Assembly: GCF_014489495.1 (NCBI RefSeq)
Contig: NZ_CP060780.1
Coordinates: 372,001-436,000, forward strand
Reading direction: 5' to 3'
Origin: Sphingomonas daechungensis
GTDB taxonomy: Bacteria > Pseudomonadota > Alphaproteobacteria > Sphingomonadales > Sphingomonadaceae
Length of the DNA: 64,000 bases
In this document: positions 18,130 through 27,393 of the stretch, piece by piece
Layout of the letters: every line of letters begins with the position of its first letter
Numbering within the stretch: the stretch's first letter is position 1
Made by a program: the position numbers and the translations under genes
The notes under the pieces: generated by a model
What the model saw: the letters and a program-made list of their open reading frames with translations, nothing else
What the model was told of the DNA's origin: nothing
Databases searched by the model: none

Positions 18130-19152
18130 ATGGCGGCAAGCGACACCAACGATCTGCTCGTCCTCCGGCGCAAGCCGCGCATCTCCGGCTGGCTGAGCCT
18201 TGGCTGGCGACTGGCGATCATGGCCGGGCTGCTCGGTGCCCTGATCCTCATCCACTGGATCGAGCGTGACGGCCTGAAAGACAGCAAGGACGGCGTCGTC
18301 AGCTTCCTCGACGTCATTTATTTCACCATGATTAGCGCGACGACGACGGGATACGGCGACATCGTTCCCGTTACCGACCGGACCCGGATGTTCGATGCGC
18401 TGGTCGTCACGCCGATCCGCATCCTCTTCATCCTGATCCTCGCGGGCTCCGCTTATTCGTTCGTGGCCCGGCGTTCCTGGGAAAGATTCGTCATGAAACG
18501 CATCCAGCAATCGCTGAAGAACCACATCATCGTCGCCGGATACGGCACGAAGAACCGCCGGGCGGTGCAGGAGCTGATCGACCTCGGCGCAGCGCCGGGC
18601 TCGATCGTCGTGATCGACACCAACGAGGCCCGGCTCGCACTCGCCAAGGAGCTTGGCTGCATCGTGTTCAACGCCGATGCGGCACGCGACGAGACCCTGC
18701 GCGCCGTGCACGTCGAGCGCGCGAAGCTGGTCATCATTTCGGCGGGCCGCGACGACACATCGATCCTGATCTGCCTCACCGCACGCCACCTCGCGCCGGA
18801 CGTGCGCATCAGCATTGCCGTCAACGAGGAAGACAATGAGCAGCCGGCAAGGCGCGCCGGCGCGGATGTCGTGGTCAATCCGCTCGACTTCGCCGGGCTG
18901 TTGCTGGCGACGACCCACGCGGGCCACCACATCGCCGACTATCTCGCCGACCTCGCATCGATGAAGGGCAAGGTCCGCATCGTCGAGCGCGATGTCCGGC
19001 CGGAGGAGATCGGCAAGGCGTTGAAAGATATCACCAACGGCCTTGGCCTCCGGATCATTCGCGACGAAACACCCTATGGCTTCTGGCGGCCGCAGGTTCA
19101 GAGCCTGGAAGCCGGAGACGTGATCATGGAGATTTGCCCGACCGGGAAATAG
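18130..19152 (+). CDS. Two-TM potassium channel with TrkA-N (RCK) domain
   Basis: This is a 340-residue ligand-gated K+ channel subunit. Residues 25-45 form the first membrane helix, and residues 60-77 form the pore loop with the selectivity filter TTTGYGD at 71-77. The second helix (about 90-112) is followed by a cytosolic RCK domain that starts NHIIVAGYGTKNRRAVQELI, a Rossmann-type nucleotide-binding fold, and ends with a C-terminal TrkA-C-like part. Such channels form tetramers in the inner membrane and are gated by ions or nucleotides bound to the RCK ring. It appears monocistronic, 43 bases after ppx. Whether it conducts only K+ is assumed from the filter. Confidence 0.9.
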   Translation: MAASDTNDLLVLRRKPRISGWLSLGWRLAIMAGLLGALILIHWIERDGLKDSKDGVVSFLDVIYFTMISATTTGYGDIVPVTDRTRMFDALVVTPIRILFILILAGSAYSFVARRSWERFVMKRIQQSLKNHIIVAGYGTKNRRAVQELIDLGAAPGSIVVIDTNEARLALAKELGCIVFNADAARDETLRAVHVERAKLVIISAGRDDTSILICLTARHLAPDVRISIAVNEEDNEQPARRAGADVVVNPLDFAGLLLATTHAGHHIADYLADLASMKGKVRIVERDVRPEEIGKALKDITNGLGLRIIRDETPYGFWRPQVQSLEAGDVIMEICPTGK

Positions 19153-19207
19153 GTGCCGACAGCCGTGGTGTGGCCTTCGCGCCTGCCTCCGGCTAGGAGC
19201 CTGCCGC

Positions 19208-20413
19208 ATGGGGGCCCTGTCTTCACAAGAACAGATCGTCGTAGAACGCGCCGCAGCCGAGCCGATGCTAGACCAGGTCCTCGCCTGGGCTGCGGTCAAT
19301 AGTGGGTCGCGCAATCTCGACGGGCTGGCGCGAATGGCCGGGCTGCTCGGCGACGCCTTCTCCAAGCTTCCGGGCAGTGTCGTCCTGGTCGACGCGGCGC
19401 CAGTCGACGCAGTCGATGCTGCGGGCAAGACGATCGGAATTGCGCACGGGCAGAATCTGCACCTGAAAGTCCGGCCGGAAGCGCCGGTGCAGCTGCTCTT
19501 CACCGGCCATATGGATACGGTCTTCGCGATCGACCACCCGTTCCAGGAAACGCGCTGGCTGGATGACGAGGTGATCAACGGGCCCGGCACCGCCGACATG
19601 AAGGGCGGCATCGCGGTCATGCTTGCGGCACTGAAGGCCGTCGAGGCGAGCGGCGTTACGAACCTCGGCTACGAAGTGATCATCAACAGCGATGAGGAAG
19701 TCGGTTCGCTCGGCTCCGCTCCGCTGATTGCGGAAACCGCGCGGGGCAAGAAGGCCGCTCTGACTTATGAACCCTCGGCACTCCCGGATGGAACGCTTGC
19801 GGGTGCACGGCCCGGCAGCGGCAACTTCGCGATCACCATTCGCGGGCGCTCGGCGCATGCCGGCCGAAATCCGGATGATGGCCGCAACGCCGTCCTTGCC
19901 GCGTCCGATCTTGCCCTTCGGTTCGAGAAAATGCGCAGGGCCGGACTGACGGTGAATCCCGCCAAGATCGACGGCGGATCGCCGACCAATGTCGTTCCCG
20001 ACCTCGCCATCCTGCGCGTGAACCTGCGACCGGCAACGCCCGAGCTCGAAGCCGAAGCCAACGACATGATCGCCGCCGCCATTGCTGCCGTCGCTGCCGA
20101 GCGCGACGTGCACATCGACATTCACGGCGGCTTTGCCCGCCCGCCGAAGCCTATGACCCCTGCCGCAGAAGCCTTGTTCGGACTGGTGAAGCAGGCCGGT
20201 GCAGATCTCGGCCAGTCGATCGGCTGGCAACCGAGCGGCGGCGTCTGCGATGGCAACAACATCGCCGCCTGCGGCGTGCCCGTCGTCGACACGATGGGCG
20301 TGCGCGGCGGCAAGATCCACAGCACGGAGGAATTTCTGATCGTCGAAAGCTTGAAAGAGCGCGCGGCCTTGTCGGCGCTCACCATCCTTCGCCTGGCCGG
20401 TGGTGCGGCATGA
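19208..20413 (+). CDS. M20-family metallohydrolase next to astA/astB
   Basis: This is a 401-residue zinc hydrolase of the M20 family (carboxypeptidase G2/ArgE/DapE type), which cleaves amide bonds of N-acylated amino acids or dipeptides. Metal-binding motifs are LLFTGHMDTVF, NGPGTADMKGGIAVMLAA and the catalytic INSDEEVGSLGS; a dimerisation domain (about 195-305) begins SGNFAITIRGRSAHAGRNPD. Its stop overlaps the astA start (ATGA). In the succinyltransferase route the last step, removal of succinate from succinylglutamate, is normally done by AstE, an unrelated zinc enzyme that is not seen here. This protein might take that role, which is an inference from position. Confidence 0.85.
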   Translation: MGALSSQEQIVVERAAAEPMLDQVLAWAAVNSGSRNLDGLARMAGLLGDAFSKLPGSVVLVDAAPVDAVDAAGKTIGIAHGQNLHLKVRPEAPVQLLFTGHMDTVFAIDHPFQETRWLDDEVINGPGTADMKGGIAVMLAALKAVEASGVTNLGYEVIINSDEEVGSLGSAPLIAETARGKKAALTYEPSALPDGTLAGARPGSGNFAITIRGRSAHAGRNPDDGRNAVLAASDLALRFEKMRRAGLTVNPAKIDGGSPTNVVPDLAILRVNLRPATPELEAEANDMIAAAIAAVAAERDVHIDIHGGFARPPKPMTPAAEALFGLVKQAGADLGQSIGWQPSGGVCDGNNIAACGVPVVDTMGVRGGKIHSTEEFLIVESLKERAALSALTILRLAGGAA

Positions 20414-21426
20414 CATTCCGTGTCCGTCCCGCGACTCCTGACGATTTTGCGGCCATCTACGAAATGGCCAAGCTGACCGGCGGCGGCTTCACCAACCTCC
20501 CGCCCGACCGCGCGACGCTGGTGCAGAAGCTGGCACGTTCCGAGGACAGCTTTTCGCGGACGGAGGACAGCCAGTCCGACGACCTCTACGTCTTTGTCCT
20601 CGAGGACCCGAAGGCCGGGATCATCCGCGGCACCTGCCAGGTGTTCGGCCAGGTCGGCGTCCGCCAGGCGTTCTACTCCTATCACGTCAGCACGCTGACC
20701 CAGACCAGCCCCGAGCTCGGAAAGACGTTCCGTAACCAGATGCTGACGCTGACGACGGACCTCGAAGGTTCGTCGGAAGTCGGCGGCCTGTTCCTGCATC
20801 CGCAGGCGCGCGCCGGCGGATGGGGCTCGCTGATCGCGCGCAGCCGCTATCTCTTCATCAAGCAGCATCGCGCCCGCTTCGGCGACCGCGTCCTCGCCGA
20901 GCTGCGCGGAGTGATGGACGAAGCCGGCAACTCGCCCTTCTGGGACGGTCTCGCCGGCCGTTTCTTCGACATGACTTTCCCGGAGGCCGACGAGTTCAAC
21001 GCGGTTCACGGAACGCAATTCATCGCCGACCTGATGCCGAAGACACCGATCTACGTCTCGCTGCTGAGCGAGCAGGCGCGCGCCGTCATGGGCCTGCCCC
21101 ATCCGACCGGCCGAGCGGCGCTGCGAATGCTGGAGGAAGAGAATTTCGTCTTCGACCGCTACATCGACATCTTCGACGGCGGCCCGACGGTCACCGCGCA
21201 CACCGACGATATCCGGACAATCGACGAATCCGACGAGGAACTGATCGAGGAGATAGCGCCCGGCGGAAAGACCAGGATGCTGCTGGCATGCGGCCGCCTG
21301 AAGGATTTCAAGGCCTGCCTCGCATCGACGCGGCGCGCCGGCCGCAAGGGCCTGTGCATCGACCCGGAAGCGGCAGAATTGCTCGGCGTGAAAAAGGGCG
21401 ACACCGTTCTCGCCGTGAAGCGCTGA
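20410..21426 (+). CDS. astA: Arginine N-succinyltransferase
   Basis: AstA transfers succinate from succinyl-CoA to arginine, the first step of the arginine succinyltransferase pathway of arginine catabolism. The 338-residue length is normal. Recognisable stretches are FRVRPATPDDFAAIYEMAKL, LPPDRATLVQKLARSEDSF and SSEVGGLFLHPQARAGGWGS, all shared by AstA, followed by AELRGVMDEAGNSPFWDGLA and FFDMTFPEADEFNAVHG. It overlaps the M20 hydrolase upstream and astB downstream (TGATG), so the three are translationally coupled. Ornithine as an alternative acceptor is known in the family and cannot be excluded. Confidence 0.93.
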   Translation: MTFRVRPATPDDFAAIYEMAKLTGGGFTNLPPDRATLVQKLARSEDSFSRTEDSQSDDLYVFVLEDPKAGIIRGTCQVFGQVGVRQAFYSYHVSTLTQTSPELGKTFRNQMLTLTTDLEGSSEVGGLFLHPQARAGGWGSLIARSRYLFIKQHRARFGDRVLAELRGVMDEAGNSPFWDGLAGRFFDMTFPEADEFNAVHGTQFIADLMPKTPIYVSLLSEQARAVMGLPHPTGRAALRMLEEENFVFDRYIDIFDGGPTVTAHTDDIRTIDESDEELIEEIAPGGKTRMLLACGRLKDFKACLASTRRAGRKGLCIDPEAAELLGVKKGDTVLAVKR

Positions 21427-22675
21427 TGGCTCTTCGTGAAATCAACTTCGACGGGATCATCGGGCCGTCGCACAATTACGCGGGCTGAGCTTCGGCAATC
21501 TCGCCTCTACGCGGAACGCGGGGCAGGTCTCGCAGCCCGCGCGGCCGCCCTCCAGGGCCTCGACAAGATGCGCGCGAACTTGGCGCTCGGCCTCGTGCAG
21601 GGGTTTTCGTGCCCTTGTCCCGTCCGAACCGGGACTGGCTTGCGTCGCTTGGGACGACGTATGAGGAATGCGAGCAACCGCTCGCCGCGGCGGCCATGTC
21701 GGCCTCGGCCATGTGGGCGGCCAATGCCGCAACGGTTTCGCCCGCTCCCGACACGCGGGACGGCCGCACGCATCTAACCGTCGCCAATCTCCGCACCATG
21801 CCGCATCGCAGCCACGAATGGCCCGGCACGCTGGCACAGCTACGGGTCGCGTTCGGCAACGATCGTCATTTCGCCGTCCACGATCCGGTCCCGCCGGCGT
21901 TCGGCGACGAAGGTGCCGCCAACCACATGCGGATCGCCTCGAAGCATGACGAGCCGGGCCTCGAGCTGTTCGTCTACGGGGTAGCGGGCGGCGCCTTCCC
22001 CGCACGCCAGCACCTGCAGGCGTCGAAGGCCATCGCAAGGCTTCACGGACTCGATCCCGAGCGCGCATTGTTCGTCGAGCAATCGGAAGCGGCCATCGCC
22101 GCTGGCGCGTTCCATAACGACGTCGTCGCGGTCGCCAACGAGAACGTCCTGTTCGCGCACGAACTGGCCTTCGCGGATCGCAGCAAGGTCGTCGCGTTCT
22201 GCGAAGAGCGACTGTCCAGCTTCGAACTGGTCGAAGTCCCGGCGGCGGAGGTGCCGATCGGCGACGCGATCGCCTCCTATCTGTTCAACGCGCAGCTGGT
22301 TACGCCGCCCGACGGCGAAATGACCCTGGTCGCCCCCAGCGAAGCGCGCGAGACGCCGACCGTCTGGTCGTGGATCGAACGCCACATCGCAGGCAACGGA
22401 CCGATCCGTCGCGTCGAGGTCGTCGACGTGCGCCAGTCGATGGCCAATGGCGGCGGCCCGGCCTGCCTTCGCCTTCGGGTGGTCGCCGACCCGAGACCGT
22501 CGATCCCCGCTTCATCGTCGACGACGCCAAGCTCGATCGGCTGAGTGAAGTCGTCCGGCAGGACTGGCCGGTCGAAATCGACAATGCCGACCTCCAGAGA
22601 CCGGCGCTGGTCAGCGACGTCGAGCGGGCCCGGAGCGCGCTGCTGGAAGAGCTCGATCTGACCGACCTCAGCTGA
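21426..22675 (+). CDS. astB: N-succinylarginine dihydrolase (four frameshifts)
   Basis: AstB hydrolyses succinylarginine to succinylornithine, CO2 and ammonia. The gene is the most broken in the window. Single bases are missing near 21485 (NYAG then LSFGNLAS), 21538 (SQPRAAALQGLDKM), 21601 (VQGVFVPLSRPNRDWLASLG) and 22493 (VVADPETVDPRFIVDDAK), each at a C or G run. Adding four bases makes one 417-residue protein and a length divisible by three. Family motifs include INFDGIIGPSHNYAGLSFGN, EPGLELFVYGVAGG, FHNDVVAVANENVLFAHE and SMANGGGPACLRLRV. The start overlaps the astA stop. AstC and AstD are not in the window. Confidence 0.9.
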
Positions 22676-22771
22676 ATCCCGAAAAGAGACAAATTCGCCC
22701 TTAACCGTATCGTAACCCTGTTCTTTAGCGCGGGAACGGCTCAAAACCGTGACTGACTCGTTCAGGTGTTA

Positions 22772-23043
22772 ATGATTGCGATGCTGAAAAAAGTCGGTCG
22801 ACTCTTTACCATCAAAACCCGGACGGAAGCCTGGCTGGTGACCTACGCGATCGCGGTCGGTGCCGTCGAACGAGCCCGCCACTACCTTGAACTTTATCCC
22901 GGCAATTCCGGCGTCCTGCTGGCCATCGCCTGCACCGGCGTCGTGTTCATTGCGGGCGCCAAGTTGTTGGACTCGGTGCGGCCTGTTCCAGCGGTTGCCA
23001 GGGTCGCACGCATTACGCCGCCGCTGCGACGCCAGCGCTATGA
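22772..23043 (+). CDS. Hypothetical small membrane protein (one frameshift)
   Basis: This protein of about 90 residues has no family that I recognise. It begins MIAMLKKVGRLFTIKTRTEA and has two moderately hydrophobic stretches (WLVTYAIAVGAVERARHYL and GVLLAIACTGVVFIAGAKLL), suggesting two membrane passes. As sequenced, the frame runs on into the antisense of the next gene. Adding one G near 23001 gives a natural end (VARGRTHYAAAATPAL) at a TGA only 2 bases before the stop of the convergent gene, which is the arrangement I prefer. A GTG six bases upstream of the chosen ATG is another possible start. Confidence 0.55.
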
Positions 23044-23045
23044 AG

Positions 23046-23389
23046 CTATTCGTAATCGACCCAGATTGCGCCCGACGCGTTCCGGTTCAGGATTACGGTC
23101 TTCACTTCACACAGATTGACGCCGTTCCAGACGACTGTGCCGACGCCCTCCAGCGTGGCCTGGATGTCAAATGCGCAGTCGGGATCCGAAAACTGAACGC
23201 TTCCGCGTCCGCCCGGTGAGGGCGCATTCCCAGCGCCTTCCAGCCTTGCGTGCCGAAACGGCGGATCGTGAGGTTGGTCATGTTGAGCCCGGTCTGGTTG
23301 ACGACCGAGAAGCCCGATGCACCCTGTGCCGCCGCGGGCGAAGGCACCGCAACGGCCACAAGGGCAATCAGGAAAGCAAACTTGATCAT
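23046..23389 (-). CDS. Secreted hypothetical protein of about 114 residues (one frameshift)
   Basis: The protein begins with a clear signal peptide (MIKFAFLIALVAVAVPSPAA, cleaved before or after QGASG). The mature part starts FSVVNQTGLNMTNLTIRRFG. One G is missing near 23228, and restoring it gives WKALGNAPSPGGRGSVQFSD, then PDCAFDIQATLEGVGTVVW and an end at SGAIWVDYE. The two cysteines after the break (in PDCAF and NLCEV) could form a disulfide in the periplasm. No function is known to me. It converges on the small membrane protein, with stops 2 bases apart. Confidence 0.65.
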
Positions 23390-23433
23390 GCGGGCAATAT
23401 AAACGCGCTCGCGTTAACGCGAAATACCGGACG

Positions 23434-23688
23434 TCAGGCCGCCTGCAGCTCCTGGTAGCTGTTGCGCGAGCTCCAGCCGACGACGCTTGGCGAATTGCCG
23501 CGCATGTAGGCTTCCTGGAGCGGGAGCGCCGTCCCGCAGAATGCGCACTCGGCCAGCATGCGGCCGATGTGCCAGTGGGTTCGCCCGCAACCCGGGCAGT
23601 GGTTTACTTCATTGTCCCGGTAAACCGCATGGTATCCGCGGTTCGCCGGATTGAACGGATCGCGGCGGGACTCGATCGAATTCAGCAT
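23434..23688 (-). CDS. 84-residue zinc-ribbon-like protein
   Basis: The protein contains two Cys-x2-Cys knuckles, HCPGCGRTHWH and AECAFCGTAL, spaced as in a rubredoxin-like or zinc-ribbon fold, so it probably binds one zinc. It has a short polar N-terminus (MLNSIESRRDPFNPANRGYH) and an unstructured tail. The start is fixed by a strong GAAGGAAAG ribosome site; an in-frame extension upstream lacks one. The function is unknown. Such small ribbons may bind nucleic acid or act as accessory subunits. The approximately 220 bases upstream, to the next plus-strand gene, carry no other gene that I can see. Confidence 0.68.
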   Translation of the reverse strand: MLNSIESRRDPFNPANRGYHAVYRDNEVNHCPGCGRTHWHIGRMLAECAFCGTALPLQEAYMRGNSPSVVGWSSRNSYQELQAA

Positions 23689-23908
23689 CGTCTTTCCTTC
23701 CTGCCTCTCCCCAAACCAACGACGGTGAGTCGTTATGTTTCCGCGATAATCCGCGATTGCGGCGAAATTGTCGCGTGCCTGCAACAACTTGTGTCAGTGC
23801 GGGACAGATTCGAAGGTGAGTGAACGGCCCTGTGGATATTAACTAAACTTTAGGGATCGACACGCATCGTGCGCTTGTGGGGAGGGAGCCTGCGGGGAGG
23901 CGTGGACG

Positions 23909-24061
23909 ATGGAGTCGAACGAGCGTTATTACCGGCGTCGGGCCGTTGAAGAGCGAATGGCCGCGCAAAGGGCGATCACCGAACAGGCCCGCGAATGGCA
24001 CGCCAAGCTGGCGGCCGATTTCGCCGAACGAGCGCAAGGCGTGATTGCCGCGAGCGCCTAG
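23909..24061 (+). CDS. 50-residue charged helical protein
   Basis: This short gene reads MESNERYYRRRAVEERMAAQ then RAITEQAREWHAKLAADFAE and ends VIAASA. Almost the whole length is predicted to be one amphipathic, highly charged helix with many Arg, Glu and Ala. A GGGGAGG ribosome site precedes the ATG and a rho-independent terminator follows 30 bases after the stop, so it has the full outfit of a monocistronic gene. An AT-rich stretch (GATATTAACTAAACTTTAGG, about 23836-23855) upstream may hold its promoter. I do not recognise a family or function. Confidence 0.66.
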   Translation: MESNERYYRRRAVEERMAAQRAITEQAREWHAKLAADFAERAQGVIAASA

Positions 24062-24082
24062 ACGCTCCGGAAGATCCGACAA

Positions 24083-25447
24083 CTATCGAGATGCCTCGCC
24101 GCTCGGTGAGGCATTTTTTTCGCCCGCAGCACCAGGCCGCCAGCCGGCGGGCGTCACCCGCCAGACCGCATTGCCGACGTCGTCGGCAATCAGCAGCGCT
24201 CCGAACCGTTCGACGGCAACTCCGACCGGGCGGCCCAGCGTCTTCTTGTTCTTCGCATCGAGGAAGCCGGTGACGACGTCGACGGCCTTGCCTGACGGCT
24301 TGCCGCCCGCGAACGGCACGTAGACGACCTTGTATCCGTAGAACTTGCGGCGGTCCCAGCTGCCATGCTCACCGATGAAAGCCCCTCCCTTGAACTGCGG
24401 CAGGAGGTCACCAGTATAAAATGTCAGCCCCAGCGGCGCGACGTGCGAGCCCAGAGCATAATCCGGCACGATGGCGCTCGCGACCTTGGCCGGGTTTTGC
24501 GGACGCACGCGCGGGTCGAGGTGGCGGCCGTAATAGGAATAGGGCCAACCGTAGAAGCCGCCGTCGCGAACCGACGTCAGATAATCGGGCACCAAATGAG
24601 CACCAAGCTCGTCGCGTTCATTGACGACGACGTAAAAGGTGTTCGTCCCTGGGTAGAAGGACGGGCTGTTGGGATTGCGGAGCCCAGTCGCGAACTCTCG
24701 CGCGAGGCCGGTCTTGCGATCGATCTCCCACACCGCGGCCCGGCCAAGCTCGGCGTCGAAACCATTCTCCACGATATTGCTGTTCGAGCCGACCGTTGCG
24801 TAGAGCTTCGAACCGTCCGGGCTCGCCACCAGGCTTTTCGTCCAGTGATGATTGATCACGCCGGCCGGGAGCGGCGTCAGCATCCGACCCGGACCCGAGA
24901 CCTTCGTCTGCCCGGGCGCAAAGGGATAGGCCACCACGCCGTCCGTGTTCGCGACATACAGCGTCCCGTCGACCCAAGTGACGCCGAACGGCGCATTGAG
25001 GTTGTCGAGCAATGTCGTCTGCAGCTCCGGCTTTCCGTCGCCATTCGCGTCGCGGATGAGGCTGATCTCGCTCTTCGGCGAGGGACCGCCGAGATTGTCG
25101 GCCTTGCCGATGACGAAGCCGAAGATCAGGTCCTTGGGCCGCTTCACGGGTTCACCCGGCGGCGCCGACTGGACGGCCAGGATATCGCCGTTCGGAAGGA
25201 CGTAGACGAAGCGCGGATGGTGCAAACCGGTAGCCAGCGGCTGAATCTTTAGACCGTTGGCGACAGTCGGCTTTTGCCCCGCCGACCAGCCGGTTCCCGC
25301 AGCGACGTTCATCGGCGGGATCAGGAACTGGGTCGGCTTCGGCAGCACCGGATTCGGCCCGATCTGCGTATTGTCGTCGAAATCGGGGTCGCTGCAGCCG
25401 GCGAGAGAGGCCGCAAGGAGGCCAGCGATCAAGAGCCGGTTGGTCAT
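24083..25447 (-). CDS. PQQ-type sugar (sorbosone) dehydrogenase family lipoprotein
   Basis: This is a 454-residue periplasmic lipoprotein with a six-bladed beta-propeller of the glucose/sorbosone dehydrogenase family, which in studied members uses PQQ to oxidise sugars. The N-terminus has a lipobox at residues 14-17 (LLAASLAGCSD). Propeller landmarks are LKIQPLATGLHHPRFVYVLP, NAPFGVTWVDGTLYVANTDG, VINHHWTKSLVASPDGSKLY, FATGLRNPNSPSFYP and DGGFYGWPYSYYGRHLDPRV. I chose the ATG that overlaps the stop of the DUF2231 gene (ATGA), since it gives the lipoprotein signal. Its last codons overlap the opposing terminator. The substrate is unknown, and many family members have no proven PQQ. Confidence 0.85.
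   Translation of the reverse strand: MTNRLLIAGLLAASLAGCSDPDFDDNTQIGPNPVLPKPTQFLIPPMNVAAGTGWSAGQKPTVANGLKIQPLATGLHHPRFVYVLPNGDILAVQSAPPGEPVKRPKDLIFGFVIGKADNLGGPSPKSEISLIRDANGDGKPELQTTLLDNLNAPFGVTWVDGTLYVANTDGVVAYPFAPGQTKVSGPGRMLTPLPAGVINHHWTKSLVASPDGSKLYATVGSNSNIVENGFDAELGRAAVWEIDRKTGLAREFATGLRNPNSPSFYPGTNTFYVVVNERDELGAHLVPDYLTSVRDGGFYGWPYSYYGRHLDPRVRPQNPAKVASAIVPDYALGSHVAPLGLTFYTGDLLPQFKGGAFIGEHGSWDRRKFYGYKVVYVPFAGGKPSGKAVDVVTGFLDAKNKKTLGRPVGVAVERFGALLIADDVGNAVWRVTPAGWRPGAAGEKNASPSGEASR
24091..24120 (+). terminator. Rho-independent terminator of the 50-residue gene
   Basis: A stem ATGCCTCGCC / GGTGAGGCAT (10 pairs, one of them G-T) with a short loop is followed directly by seven T. It lies inside the last codons of the convergent dehydrogenase gene, so only the plus-strand direction has the T run after the stem. 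Confidence 0.8.
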
Positions 25448-25887
25448 GCGGTCCTCCGCGACGCAGCGCCGAAGAAGACGGCGACGATCATCAGCACAGT
25501 GGTGACGCCGGACAGGATGATCCCCTCCGGAACGACCGACGTCCAGCCGTCGCGGCTGTGAACGAAGGCGTTGATCAGGCCGAGCACCAGCGCGACGATG
25601 GTAACGATCCCGTGCCAGCGGACGCTGCGCCTCGCGCGATCGCGGCGATGCGCGAACCATTCAATCAGACCCAGCAGCACCGCAAAACCGCCCGCCACAA
25701 GACCGGCGGTGATCAGCCAGACCGAGAAGAACGGCCACAGAAAGTAGGTCGAGCGGACGTATGCAATGTCGAACAGGAAGGCGAGAAGGAAGTAGGCGAC
25801 AGGCATCGAGCCTAACAGCGCATGGAGGGTTTCCATTGCGCCCGGGCGCGCTCGAGCAGTGCTTTCCTCGGGGATACGATCGGCCAT
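25444..25887 (-). CDS. DUF2231 family membrane protein
   Basis: This 147-residue inner-membrane protein has four hydrophobic helices (about 30-50, 56-78, 95-112 and 120-140). It belongs to the DUF2231 group, often found beside PQQ-type or haem-containing dehydrogenases, where it may anchor them or pass electrons. The segment LHALLGSMPVAYFLLAFLFD is typical of the family start, and WHGIVTIVALVLGLINAF forms the third helix. GAAGG lies before the chosen ATG; longer upstream reading lacks a ribosome site. Its stop overlaps the dehydrogenase start, so the two are coupled and probably act together. Confidence 0.75.
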   Translation of the reverse strand: MADRIPEESTARARPGAMETLHALLGSMPVAYFLLAFLFDIAYVRSTYFLWPFFSVWLITAGLVAGGFAVLLGLIEWFAHRRDRARRSVRWHGIVTIVALVLGLINAFVHSRDGWTSVVPEGIILSGVTTVLMIVAVFFGAASRRTA

Positions 25888-26012
25888 AGGTTCGCCTTCG
25901 CAACTGACGCGCGCACTACGACCGGACGGCAGAACAAGTTCCATCAACAACATTTGTTGAGACGCAGTCGAACCCTGTTAGCATCGGCCATCACGGGTGT
26001 CGGAGAATCGCC

Positions 26013-27212
26013 ATGCGAACGTTTCCCTTCTGCCTCTTGGCCTTTGTCGTCCTGTCGCTCAGCGCTTGCGCCCCCGTTGGGCCGCCCCCGCATTCTACGA
26101 TTATTCGGGCCCGCCGCCCGCCGGCCGCCACGGCGATCTCATCCGTTACAAGGCGCTTCCGAACGCTCCTGTCGGCAGCCGCGCCTATCGCGTTTTGTAC
26201 AAGACGACGGCGGAAGACGGGACGGTGATCCCGGTGTCCGGGATGGTCGTCATTCCCAACACGGCGGCACCCGCAGGCGGGCGGCCGGTCGTCGCCTGGG
26301 CCCATCCGACCACCGGGGTCATCCCCCAGTGCGCGCCGTCGATATCGACTCTCCGCTACCTGATGATTCCGGGCCTCGATGCGATGCTGAAGGCCGGATA
26401 CGCCGTTGCTGCGACGGATTATCCGGGTCTCGGCGCCGGAAGCGTCCATCCGTTTCTCGACGGAGTGAGCGAGGCGCGCGCAGTCCTCGACTCCGTGCGC
26501 GCAATCGGCGCAATCCCCGGCGCCGCAACCAACGACCGCTTTGCTCTGTGGGGCCATTCGCAGGCGGCCAGGCGGTGATGTTCGCGGCGCAATTGGCGTC
26601 CAGCTACACGCCGGAGCTCAAGCTGGCAGGCGCCGCCGCCGCGGCCCGGCCACGGACCTGGCCCAGCTGTTTCGAGACGATCTTGGGACGACCGGCGGCA
26701 ATAATCTGGCGGCGCTGACCTTGTGGTCGTGGAGCCGCGTCTACGGCGCCTCCTTCTCGAACGTCGTCGTTCCGTCCGCCGTCCCAGCGATCGACACCAT
26801 CGCCGCCCGTTGCCTGGACACCGTCTTTTCGAGCTCGGCCAAGAAGAAGGCGGACGTGTCTCTGTCGCAGGCTTACTTCACGGTCCCCGACATCACGCGC
26901 GTAGAGCCGTGGAAGTCGATCATTCTTCGTAACACGCCGGGCGTGCTGCCAAGGTCGGTCCCGCTATTCCTGTCGCAAAGCACGACGGACGAGGTCGTCC
27001 GGCCATCGGTGACCTTCGCCTTTGCTCGGAAGCAGTGTGAGGCGGGACGCACGGTAGACCTCGACGTGATCACCGGCGTCACTCATGAGTGGACGGCGAT
27101 CAAAACGGCGGATGCTGCCTTTCGATGGCTCCAGGACCGGATGAATGGAGTGCCGCCGCTGAGCGATTGCGGGCGTTTGCCCTCGATCGAAGCCGACCCG
27201 GCAAAGGCATAG
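26013..27212 (+). CDS. Alpha/beta-hydrolase lipoprotein, secretory lipase-like (three frameshifts)
   Basis: This esterase or lipase of about 400 residues has a lipoprotein signal (FVVLSLSACAPVG). Single bases are missing near 26090 (C run), 26562 and 26649. Repaired, the segments join into PAFYDYSGPPPAGRHGDLIR, the nucleophile elbow WGHSQGGQAVMFAAQL, and AAAAAPATDLAQLFRDDLGT. A likely charge relay is Ser in GHSQGG, Asp in STTDEVVRPS and His in VTGVTHEWTA. The fold and the motif AWAHPTTGV place it near the fungal-type secretory lipase (LIP) group. It may hydrolyse esters outside the cytoplasm; the substrate is unknown. A GGAG site precedes the ATG. Confidence 0.78.
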
Positions 27213-27219
27213 GGAAAAT

Positions 27220-27296
27220 GGCGCGCCCGGAACGATTCGAACGTCCGACCCTCAGATTCGTAGTCTGATGCTCTATCCAGCTGAGCTACGGGCGCG
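27220..27296 (-). tRNA. tRNA-Arg (anticodon ACG)
   Basis: A complete 77-base cloverleaf reads on the minus strand. The acceptor arms GCGCCCG / CGGGCGC pair fully, the anticodon arm TCAGA-CTACGAA-TCTGA exposes ACG, the T arm is GGACG-TTCGAAT-CGTTC, and the 3' CCA is encoded. The ACG anticodon (read as inosine after editing) serves CGN arginine codons. Confidence 0.97.
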
Positions 27297-27393
27297 CGGC
27301 CGAGTGAACGGCAGGGGCGCGACATAGGGGGCTGTTGGCGGAGTGGCAACCCCACGATTGCTAGTCCGCGGCAGCGTCCCTAGAGCTTCGCCG

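Noticed and set aside
21426..22675. astB as a decaying pseudogene
   Set aside because: All four breaks are one-base losses at C/G runs, every joined segment is well conserved, and astA upstream is intact.
22766..23119. The longer 117-residue version of the small membrane protein
   Set aside because: Its end overlaps the antisense secreted protein, while adding one G near 23001 gives a natural end 2 bases from the convergent stop.
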